DNA of 64,000 nt, from the NCBI RefSeq assembly GCF_030269645.1, contig NZ_BSTR01000044.1, positions 1 to 64,000 of the forward strand. The letters run 5' to 3'. The notes under the pieces were generated by a model. It searched no databases and was not told the DNA's origin. It saw only the letters and a list, made by a program, of their open reading frames with translations. The first letter of the stretch is position 1; each line of letters opens with the position of its first letter. A program made the position numbers and the translations under genes. Below are positions 53,883 through 60,206 of this stretch, piece after piece. The stretch comes from Actinokineospora sp. NBRC 105648. GTDB taxonomy: Bacteria; Actinomycetota; Actinomycetes; Mycobacteriales; Pseudonocardiaceae.

Positions 53883-54428
53883 ATGAGTCGTCCCACCGAG
53901 GTCACCCGAGATCCACGCACAACGGACACGGCACTCGCGGGCCTCCCCCAGGACCTCGACCAGGGCGTCCTGCGCGCCGCCTTCGGCGCCTTCCCAACCG
54001 GCGTCGTCGCCGTCGCCGCACGCGTGGACAACCAGGTGGTCGGCATCGCCGCCAGCTCGTTCACCTCGGTGTCCCTGGACCCACCCCTGGTCTCCTTCGC
54101 CATCAGCACCACATCCCGAACCTGGCCCGCACTACGCCGCGCAGACCACCTGGGCGTGACTGTGCTGGCCGACCACCACGACCGAGTCGCCCGCCAACTC
54201 GCAGGCCCGGCCGACACCCGCTTCGCCAACCTCGACACCACCACCGACGACAACGGCGCAGTAACCCTGCCCGACGGTGTCGCTTGGTTCGACACCACGA
54301 TCCACCACCAGGTAGAGGCAGGCGACCACACCATCGTCCTACTCCGCCTGCACGCGGTAGCGCACGTCGAACACAAAAGACCACTGGTCTTCCACCGAAG
54401 CGGATTCGGCCTACACCGCCCCACCTGA
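53883..54428 (+). CDS. Flavin reductase-domain protein (NAD(P)H:FMN reductase)
   Basis: A 181-residue protein of the HpaC/ActVB-type flavin reductase family. The N-terminal segment LRAAFGAFPTGVVAVAARV, then GIAASSFTSVSLDPPLVSFAIS and the late HVEHKRPLVFH are typical of this split-barrel fold. It should supply FMNH2 to the three LLM enzymes and the SfnB-like enzyme nearby. The ATG at 53883 has AAGGAG six bases upstream; an earlier in-frame ATG at 53853 lies in the core promoter. It is divergent from the LysR gene and is expressed from promoter C. Confidence 0.88.
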   Translation: MSRPTEVTRDPRTTDTALAGLPQDLDQGVLRAAFGAFPTGVVAVAARVDNQVVGIAASSFTSVSLDPPLVSFAISTTSRTWPALRRADHLGVTVLADHHDRVARQLAGPADTRFANLDTTTDDNGAVTLPDGVAWFDTTIHHQVEAGDHTIVLLRLHAVAHVEHKRPLVFHRSGFGLHRPT

Positions 54429-54560
54429 CCCCACGGCCCACGGCCATAGTCCACAGTGGAGCCTCCCCACCAGCCCCACCCACAAACTCAACTGAATCCC
54501 ACCCCCACCAAACCGCAGCGGAAAGGCCGACCCCGCTGGAACGCAAGTCCCGCTACGAAT

Positions 54561-54698
54561 GCTCGATCTAGTGGACTCGCTTCGTGTGGGGGGAGAGTGC
54601 CGCTAAACTTGCCGTGGGTGGGGATGCCCTTCCCTGCCCTTTGCTCTCCACCGCGGTGCTCCAGGGGCCCCACACGAAGCGAGTTCACTAGATCGAGC
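54561..54698 (+). repeat. Palindromic repeat unit 1 (138 bp)
   Basis: Terminal arms 54561-54591 and 54668-54698 are inverted repeats of 31 bases with one mismatch (outer GCTCGATCTAGTG, inner CGCTTCGTGTGGGG). The interior carries GCCGCTAAACTTGCCGTG and GGTGGGGATGCCCTTC, which recur in inverse orientation in unit 2. It may be a MITE-like or REP-like element, or a structured RNA. Confidence 0.85.
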
Positions 54699-54793
54699 CC
54701 CCTATCTTTTCCTCGGGCAACCCATGTCTACAAGCCACCCGTGGCGTCGACCCCAGGGCAGCACATCCCATGAGCTGCCCGAGCAAGAGCGGG

Positions 54794-54933
54794 GCTCGAT
54801 TGGCTGGACTGCCTTCGCGCGGGGCCCCTAGAGCACCGCGGTGGGGAAAAAGCGTGGAGTGAAGGGCATCCCCACCACACGGCAAGTTTAGCGGTGCTCT
54901 CCCCCCACACGAAGGCAGTCCACCCAATCGAGC
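54794..54933 (-). repeat. Palindromic repeat unit 2 (140 bp, inverted copy of unit 1)
   Basis: Terminal arms 54794-54824 and 54903-54933 are inverted repeats of 31 bases with three mismatches. The interior is the reverse complement of unit 1 with substitutions and small indels. At arm positions 8, 9, 10, 18 and 19 the two units differ, yet both arms within each unit have changed together, so pairing is kept. Confidence 0.85.
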
Positions 54934-54974
54934 ACAAACGTAACGGGTCTTGCGTACCAGCGGGCTCGGCATTT

Positions 54975-54998
54975 AGAGATTGAGAGATTCAGAGATTT
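54975..54998. repeat. Three tandem AGAGATT(N) octamers
   Basis: AGAGATTG, AGAGATTC and AGAGATTT follow one another just past the stop of the ketopantoate-reductase-like gene. This is an AT-rich patch in a GC-rich region; function unknown. Confidence 0.5.
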
Positions 54999-55018
54999 AG
55001 GGCTCTCTCCAGAGGCGT

Positions 55019-56029
55019 CTACGCCGGCTCGGGCACCGTGTTCAGTTCGGGCAGGATGGTCACCAGGTCGTTGTCGTCCAGTGAGCGGGCCGGGGTTCGC
55101 TGGGCCACCGCACGCCCGATCCGTGCCAATACCGCTGCGTTGACCGGTGCCTCGTGTCCGTGGAGTCGGGCCAGTAGGACGATCTCGCCGTTCAGGAACT
55201 CCGATTCCACGGTGGCGCCCCTGACCAGGCTCTGCCACGTGGAGTGTCCGATGCGTTCGTGGCCGGGGATTGGCTGGGACACGAATCCCGAGAGGTCCTG
55301 CGTGCTCTCCTCCGCCACGTTCGCAGCCCGGATGCCGGCCGCCGCGAGCACTTCCCGGGCCTCCTGTCGGACGAGTTCGCCCGCCCGGGTGCGCAAGGGT
55401 GAGTCGGGGTAGAGCGCGTCCAGGGCGTTGGGCAGGATCGAGATCAGCTTGCCCGCCTTGAAGGACACGATGTCGGGCACGATCTCGAAACCCAGGTTGG
55501 ACTCGGTGAAGTCGGTCGCGATCGTGTCGAGGCGGGGGTCTGTGCCGGTTGGGTACTTGCCTGCCCAGAAGACGCCCGCGATCGGTGCGGCCGGTGAGAT
55601 GACCTCGCCAGGGGCTACGTGCGTGGCGGGGGACCATGACACAGCACCGAACACTGTGCTGAAGCGGCGCAGGGCACTTCGTTCGCTGTCGAGTCCATTT
55701 TGGAGTGTCAGGACCGGGAGCTCGGTAGCCGCGACGCCGGTGCCGACCGGTTGCCAGGCCCAGGCCGCGAGTGCCGTGTCGGCGTCCTGGGTCTTGGTGG
55801 CCAGGACGAGCACGTCGTCCGGCCGCAGTTCCAGTTCGGCGGGCTCGCCGACCACCGGCAGTTGCAACGTCGTTGTGCCGTCCGGGCGGATGTAGCGCAG
55901 GCCGGTCTCGCGCAGGGCGGCGAGGTGTGCGCCGCGGGCGACCAGTACGACTTCGCGGCCGGTCAGGTGCAGTTCGGCGGCTGTGGTGGCGCCGACCGCG
56001 CCTGCGCCGATGACCACGTAGCGGGTCAC
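55019..56029 (-). CDS. Ketopantoate reductase (PanE/ApbA)-family protein
   Basis: A 336-residue NADP-dependent dehydrogenase. It begins TRYVVIGAGAVGATTAAEL, a Rossmann fold with the GAGAVG turn, then VLVLATKTQDADTAL, LTLQNGLDSE (conserved Asn) and a C-terminal helical ApbA_C domain (VSFKAGKLISILPNALDALY). Pantoate synthesis is possible, but the location with an alpha/beta hydrolase in the sulfur region suggests another 2-keto acid or a related substrate. The GTG start overlaps the hydrolase stop in GTGA. Confidence 0.83.
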   Translation of the reverse strand: MTRYVVIGAGAVGATTAAELHLTGREVVLVARGAHLAALRETGLRYIRPDGTTTLQLPVVGEPAELELRPDDVLVLATKTQDADTALAAWAWQPVGTGVAATELPVLTLQNGLDSERSALRRFSTVFGAVSWSPATHVAPGEVISPAAPIAGVFWAGKYPTGTDPRLDTIATDFTESNLGFEIVPDIVSFKAGKLISILPNALDALYPDSPLRTRAGELVRQEAREVLAAAGIRAANVAEESTQDLSGFVSQPIPGHERIGHSTWQSLVRGATVESEFLNGEIVLLARLHGHEAPVNAAVLARIGRAVAQRTPARSLDDNDLVTILPELNTVPEPA

Positions 56030-56739
56030 AGTGCCTCCACGCGTTCGATGGTGGGGAGGTCGGAGCCGAGTCGCAAGCGTTCCAGGAAGCGGACGACCAC
56101 GGCGGCGGCTGTGCGGTGGGTCTGGTTGTTGAGTGCGTCGTGGGCGGTGTCGGCGAGGCTGATCAGTTCGCCATGCGGCAGCCGGCCGTACCAATCGCGC
56201 ACATCATCCACTGTGGACAGTGTGTCGGCTGCGCCGTGCACGCCGAGCACCGGAACCGGGATGGCCGTCGGGTTGGCGCGCTCGATCCAGTCCGCGGGCG
56301 GGGCCGTCCACAGGGCACCGCGCTGGAACTCGGAGTCGTCGGTGAGCCGGGCCCGGTGGGTCGGGCAGGTGGTGCGGGCTTCCAGTTCCGCGTCCCAGTC
56401 CTGCTCGACCTGGGACGCCTGGCCGACCGGCAGGCCCGCCAAGACGAGGCCCTGCACGGTGACACTGCGCTCCGCGACGAGCAGGGCCGCGAACAGGGCG
56501 CCGGTGTCGGAGCCGAGCAGCACGTGCGGGGCGGCCTCGTCGGCGAGCAGGGCCTTGACGGTCGCGGTGGCGGCGGCCGGGTCGCCGGTCGGGTCGTCGA
56601 GGACGTGCACCCGGTAGGCGTCGAAGCTCAGCCGCAGGCCGAGGCGCTGGTAGACGGCGGCGTCCTCGCCGCGGCCGGGCAGCACCACGACGGTCGCGCG
56701 GGCGGCCAGGTGGGGCGGGATGTCGTATGTGGCGGTCAC
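56026..56739 (-). CDS. Alpha/beta hydrolase
   Basis: A 237-residue hydrolase. VVVLPGRGEDAAVYQRLG is the oxyanion-loop region and LLGSDTGALFAALLV the nucleophile elbow, where Asp follows Ser (G-S-D-T-G). Acid and base candidates are the Asp in VHGAADTLS and the His in ADTAHDALN. The start GTG at 56737-56739 has GGAG six bases upstream; a longer frame to 56844 would run through promoter D. It heads an operon with the ketopantoate-reductase-like gene. Its promoter matches the regulon architecture, which ties this otherwise unplaced pair to the monooxygenases. Confidence 0.8.
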   Translation of the reverse strand: MTATYDIPPHLAARATVVVLPGRGEDAAVYQRLGLRLSFDAYRVHVLDDPTGDPAAATATVKALLADEAAPHVLLGSDTGALFAALLVAERSVTVQGLVLAGLPVGQASQVEQDWDAELEARTTCPTHRARLTDDSEFQRGALWTAPPADWIERANPTAIPVPVLGVHGAADTLSTVDDVRDWYGRLPHGELISLADTAHDALNNQTHRTAAAVVVRFLERLRLGSDLPTIERVEAL

Positions 56740-56786
56740 GAGGGCTCCGTAGTGGGTGGGCAGGGCACGCGAGGGCGGCAGTGGCG

Positions 56787-56854
56787 AAACTATGGGCACG
56801 GGTCCGCGCGGGTCCAATGCGCGTTCGTGATGGTGAGCCATCACGAATCGTCAT
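56787..56854 (-). promoter_or_regulatory. Regulon promoter D (hydrolase/PanE-like operon)
   Basis: Minus strand: box ATGA-N9-ATGGCTCACCATC (56854-56829), 11 bases, TTGGAC (56817-56812), 19 bases, TAGTTT (56792-56787). All spacings equal promoters A and B; the box is more diverged but keeps ATGG-N4-CCAT. It also overlaps a perfect inverted repeat, TTCGTGATGG (56824-56833) and CCATCACGAA (56838-56847). Confidence 0.65.
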
Positions 56855-56869
56855 CACTGGAACCGGCCG

Positions 56870-58213
56870 TCACTGGATGGCCTTGCCGGGGTTGAGGATC
56901 CCGGCCGGGTCGAACACGGCCTTGACCCGCCGGTGCAGGTCGAGCACCGGTTCGCCCAGCTCGGCGGCGAGCCAGGGGCGTTTGAGCACGCCGACGCCGT
57001 GCTCGCCGGTGAGCGTGCCGCCCACCGCGAGGGCCTGGTCGAAGATCGCGGCGACGGCCCGCTCGACCTGCTCGGGTGGGGCGCTGTCGGCGAGCACGAT
57101 CGGGTGCAGGTTCCCGTCCCCGGCGTGCGCGAACACGAAGATCCGCACGCCGGTGCGCGCCGCGATCGCCGCCACCGCGGTGACCGTCTCGGCGAGTCGC
57201 GAGCGGGGCACCGCGATGTCCTCGATCAGCACCCGGCCGTGCCGCTCGATGGCCGGGAGCGCGGCCCGGCGGGTCGCCACCAGCCGGTCCGCCGTGGCCG
57301 GGTCGGTGGTGGCCTCGAAGGCGGTGGCCAGCGGCCGGATCAGGCGTTCGGCCGCGGCCAGTTCGGCCTCGGCGCCGTAGCCGTCGGTCTGCAGGAGCAG
57401 GAAGACCTCGCCCCGGGTGTGCAGGTCGCTGCCCTGCGCCTCGTCGATCGCGACGAGGGTGGCCTGGTCGATCAGCTCCGCGGTGGACGGCCGCAACCCG
57501 TTGCGCTGCAACAAGGTTATCGCCGCGACGGCGTCCTCGGCGGTGGCGAAGAAGACGCCTGCCGTGGCGGTCGAGACTGGCAGCGGGGACAGCCGCAGGG
57601 TGGCGCCGACGATCACCCCGAGCGTGCCCTCGGAGCCGACCAGCAGGCTGGTGAGGTCGTACCCGGTGACGCCCTTGATCGTGCGGCGGCCGGTGCTGAT
57701 CAGGCTGCCGTCACCCAGGACCGCGTCCACGGCGAGCACGGCGTCGCGGGTCACCCCGTACTTCACGCACCGCAGGCCGCCCGCGTTGGTGGCGATGTTC
57801 CCGCCGATGGTGGAGATCGCGGCGCTCGCCGGGTCAGGGGCGTACCGCAGGCCGTGCGTGCCCGCCGCGTCGTCGAGGTCGGCGGTGACCACGCCGGGCT
57901 CGACCACCGCGATCGCCTCGTCGGGGCGGATCTCCACGATCCGGTCGAGGCCGGACAGGTCGAGCACGATCGAGCCCGCGCCCGCGATCGCGCCACCGGC
58001 CACCCCGGTACCGGCGCCGCGCGGCACGACCGGTACGCCGTGGGTGGCGGCGTGCGCGACGGTGCGCTGGACGTCGTCGACGCTGCGAGCGAAGACGACC
58101 AGATCAGGGAGTCCGTCGGGGATCGCGCCCGAGCGGTCGAGCGAGACCCTGGTCAACTCGTCGGGATCGGTGGACCAGGCGGCGAGGTCGTCGGTCAGCG
58201 CGGCGAGGCTCAC
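56870..58213 (-). CDS. GlcD-type FAD-linked oxidase
   Basis: A 447-residue flavoprotein of the glycolate oxidase GlcD / D-lactate dehydrogenase / D-2-hydroxyglutarate dehydrogenase family. The FAD-binding PCMH domain (about 35-210) has VPVVPRGAGTGVAGGA and ISTIGGNIATNAGG. The C-terminal FAD-oxidase domain has the metal-binding FVFAHAGDGNLHP and the end motif TLTGEHGVGVLKRPWL followed by FDPAGILNPGK. Oxidation of a 2-hydroxy acid is expected. The GTG start overlaps the rhodanese stop in GTGA, so the two are co-expressed. Confidence 0.9.
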   Translation of the reverse strand: MSLAALTDDLAAWSTDPDELTRVSLDRSGAIPDGLPDLVVFARSVDDVQRTVAHAATHGVPVVPRGAGTGVAGGAIAGAGSIVLDLSGLDRIVEIRPDEAIAVVEPGVVTADLDDAAGTHGLRYAPDPASAAISTIGGNIATNAGGLRCVKYGVTRDAVLAVDAVLGDGSLISTGRRTIKGVTGYDLTSLLVGSEGTLGVIVGATLRLSPLPVSTATAGVFFATAEDAVAAITLLQRNGLRPSTAELIDQATLVAIDEAQGSDLHTRGEVFLLLQTDGYGAEAELAAAERLIRPLATAFEATTDPATADRLVATRRAALPAIERHGRVLIEDIAVPRSRLAETVTAVAAIAARTGVRIFVFAHAGDGNLHPIVLADSAPPEQVERAVAAIFDQALAVGGTLTGEHGVGVLKRPWLAAELGEPVLDLHRRVKAVFDPAGILNPGKAIQ

Positions 58214-59028
58214 CGGGCACCGGTCGCGGCCGGGCGGTCGGGGTCGCTGGACCACTGGGACCACGAACCCGGGTAGAGGGCCGCATCGATGCCCGCGATC
58301 CGCAGCGCGGCGATCGTGTGCGCGGCGGTGACGCCGGAGCCGCAGTACACCGCGACCTGGTCCCCCGGCCGCGCGCCGAGTGCGGCGAACCGCTCGCGCA
58401 GCGCGTCGGCGGGCAGGAAGGTGCCGTCGTCGGCCAGGTTCTCGCTGGTGGGGGCACTGATCGCGCCGGGGATGTGGCCCGCGCGCGGGTCCACCGGCTC
58501 GACCTCCCCGCGGTACCGCTCCCCCGCGCGGGCGTCGAGCAGCACGCCGGGCCAAGTGGCGGCCTCGTCGATGTCGATGGTCGGGAGTTCGCCGTCGGTG
58601 AGGGTCGCGTTGCCGGGCTCAGGGGTGACCTCGCCGGTCTCCAGCGCGTGGCCCGCGGCCGTCCAGGCAGCGAGCCCGCCGTCGAGCAGCCGCACGTCCC
58701 GCAGCCCCGCGTTGCGCAGCAGCCACCACGCCCGACCCGCCGCGAGGTTGCCCGCGGCGTCGTAGACCACGACCGTGTCGCCGTCGTTGATCCCCCAGGC
58801 GCGGACGGCCTCCTGCAAGACGGCGCGGGTGGGCAGCGGGTGGCGGCCGTCGCCCGGACCGGGGTGGGCGGCCAGGGTCGACTCCAGGTCGACGTAGACC
58901 GCGCCCGGGATGTGGCCCGCGGCGTGGGCGGGTCGACCATCCGGCGCGCCCAGGCTCCAGCGGACGTCGAGCAGGCGGGTGTCGGCGATCCGGGCGTGCA
59001 GCTCCGGTGCGGAAATGGTGACGGTCAC
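58210..59028 (-). CDS. Two-domain sulfurtransferase (rhodanese, SseA/TST-like)
   Basis: A 272-residue thiosulfate or 3-mercaptopyruvate sulfurtransferase. Tandem rhodanese domains: an inactive N-terminal one (RLLDVRWSLG, GHIPGAVYVDLE) and an active C-terminal one with Cys229 in the loop CGSGVTA. The CGSGVTA loop is common to SseA-type proteins. The GTG at 59026-59028 lies six bases after a -10-like TACGAT, suggesting a leaderless mRNA; a longer frame to 59106 has no ribosome site. It handles sulfane sulfur, which supports a sulfur theme for the island. Confidence 0.9.
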   Translation of the reverse strand: MTVTISAPELHARIADTRLLDVRWSLGAPDGRPAHAAGHIPGAVYVDLESTLAAHPGPGDGRHPLPTRAVLQEAVRAWGINDGDTVVVYDAAGNLAAGRAWWLLRNAGLRDVRLLDGGLAAWTAAGHALETGEVTPEPGNATLTDGELPTIDIDEAATWPGVLLDARAGERYRGEVEPVDPRAGHIPGAISAPTSENLADDGTFLPADALRERFAALGARPGDQVAVYCGSGVTAAHTIAALRIAGIDAALYPGSWSQWSSDPDRPAATGAR

Positions 59029-59034
59029 GCCGAA

Positions 59035-59040
59035 ATCGTA
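59035..59040 (-). promoter_or_regulatory. Predicted -10 of the rhodanese operon (leaderless)
   Basis: TACGAT on the minus strand followed by six bases and the GTG start, the same geometry as promoter A and the LysR gene. No TTGGAC or full activator box lies upstream, so this operon seems to be outside the regulon. Confidence 0.4.
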
Positions 59041-59186
59041 GGGGCAAGCGCACCCCGGGCACCCCTCGGAATCTCCGATGGGCATAGATCGGCGATCGTG
59101 ATCCACCCCGGTCCGCCTGGTGGAACCGGCGCGCCCACCCGGTGGAGCGCTGCCAGAATGGACAGTCCCCGGACAGTGGAGGACGT

Positions 59187-60200
59187 GTGAGCGCGGAACC
59201 GTTGCGGAAGCTGGGCTTCCTCACCATCGGGTTGTTCGACCCGGCCGACCCGCGCGCCGGGCACGAGACCACGCTCGAGGTCATCGAGCTGGGCGAACGG
59301 CTCGGGTTCGACAGCGCGTGGGTCCGCCACCGGCACCTGCAGTACGGCATCTCCTCGCCGGTGGCCGTGCTCGCCGCGGCCAGCCAGCGCACCAGCCGCA
59401 TCCACCTCGGCACCGCCGTGATCCCGCTGGGCTGGGAAAACCCGCTGCGGCTGGCCGAGGACCTGGCCACAGTGGACATCCTCGCCGGCGGCCGGTTGAA
59501 CCCGGGCGTCAGCGTCGGCCCGCCGATGAACTACGACGAGGTGAAGGACGCGCTGTACCCGGACACCGCCGACGTCGAGGACTTCAGCCACACCCGGGTC
59601 CGCAGGCTGCTCGACCTGGTGCGCGGCGAACGGGCGTCGACCTTCAGCGGTACCAAGGGTTTCGAGGCCTTCTCCGACCGCGTGCAGCCGCACTCCCCCG
59701 GCCTCGGCAGCAGGCTGTGGTACGGCGGCGGCAGCCTCGGCTCGGCACGCCGGGCCGGTGAGAGCGGGATGAACCTGCTGACCAGCAGCGTGGTGCAGGC
59801 GGAGGAGTCGGAGGACTTCGCGGAGATCCAGCTGTCCCACATCCGGGAGTTCCGCGCCCACCACCCCGACGGCGACAAGGCCCGCGTCTCGCAGGGCCTC
59901 GTGGTGATCCCGACCGACTCGGCGACCGCCGAGCAGCGGGCGAAGTACCTGGCGTACGCCGAAAGCCGCACACCGCGCACCACCACGCCCCAGGGCCCGC
60001 GCCGGATGATGTTCGCGCCGGACATCGTGGGCACCTCGGCGGAGATCGCGGACCGGCTGCACGCGCACGCGGCGTTCCGCGAGGTCTCGGAGGTCGCCTT
60101 CGCGCTCCCGTTCGCCTTCGACCGCGCGGACTACGTCCAGATCCTCACCGACATCGCCACCCACCTCGGCCCCGCCCTGGGCTGGCAACCCACGACCTGA
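59187..60200 (+). CDS. LLM-class flavin-dependent monooxygenase (3)
   Basis: A 337-residue luciferase-like monooxygenase paralogous to the one at 41549-42610. Shared landmarks are LGFLTIGLF, LGFDSAWVRHRHLQYGISSP, GTAVIPLGWENPLRLAEDLA and LAGGRLNPGVSVG. The C-terminal part has PRRMMFAPDIVGTSAEIADR and ends in LGPALGWQP, close to the APALGWHR end of the paralogue. The GTG at 59187 has GGAGG five to six bases upstream, better than an ATG at 59142. It is divergent from the rhodanese operon (158 bp) and convergent with the LuxR gene (6 bp). Confidence 0.86.
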   Translation: MSAEPLRKLGFLTIGLFDPADPRAGHETTLEVIELGERLGFDSAWVRHRHLQYGISSPVAVLAAASQRTSRIHLGTAVIPLGWENPLRLAEDLATVDILAGGRLNPGVSVGPPMNYDEVKDALYPDTADVEDFSHTRVRRLLDLVRGERASTFSGTKGFEAFSDRVQPHSPGLGSRLWYGGGSLGSARRAGESGMNLLTSSVVQAEESEDFAEIQLSHIREFRAHHPDGDKARVSQGLVVIPTDSATAEQRAKYLAYAESRTPRTTTPQGPRRMMFAPDIVGTSAEIADRLHAHAAFREVSEVAFALPFAFDRADYVQILTDIATHLGPALGWQPTT

Positions 60201-60206
60201 CGAGGG

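Larger units (their letters stand above)
54429..55018. other. Convergent intergenic region with a nested palindromic element
   Basis: 590 bases without a credible gene, between the flavin reductase (plus) and the ketopantoate-reductase-like gene (minus). It holds a GTCCACAGTGGA motif near 54449, the two palindromic units described next, a connecting segment (54699-54793) with its own inverted repeat (CTCGGGCA at 54712-54719, TGCCCGAG at 54776-54783), and a short AGAGATT array at 54975-54998. Frames crossing it are artefacts of the palindromes. Confidence 0.7.

Noticed and set aside
54516-54538. Hairpin CAGCGG/CCGCTG as terminator of the flavin reductase
   Set aside because: Only six base pairs with an 11-base loop; too weak to call, and the adjacent large palindrome is a better candidate.
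54488-54972. Several overlapping 60-100 codon frames in the palindromic region
   Set aside because: They mirror each other across the inverted repeats and have no ribosome sites; palindrome artefacts.
59050-59110. Possible fifth regulon box (ATGGGCATAGATC near 59077) between the rhodanese and LLM 3 genes
   Set aside because: The 13-mer fits ATSGS-N4-SATC, but there is no ATAA at the correct distance and no TTGGAC 11 bases downstream; kept out of the regulon.
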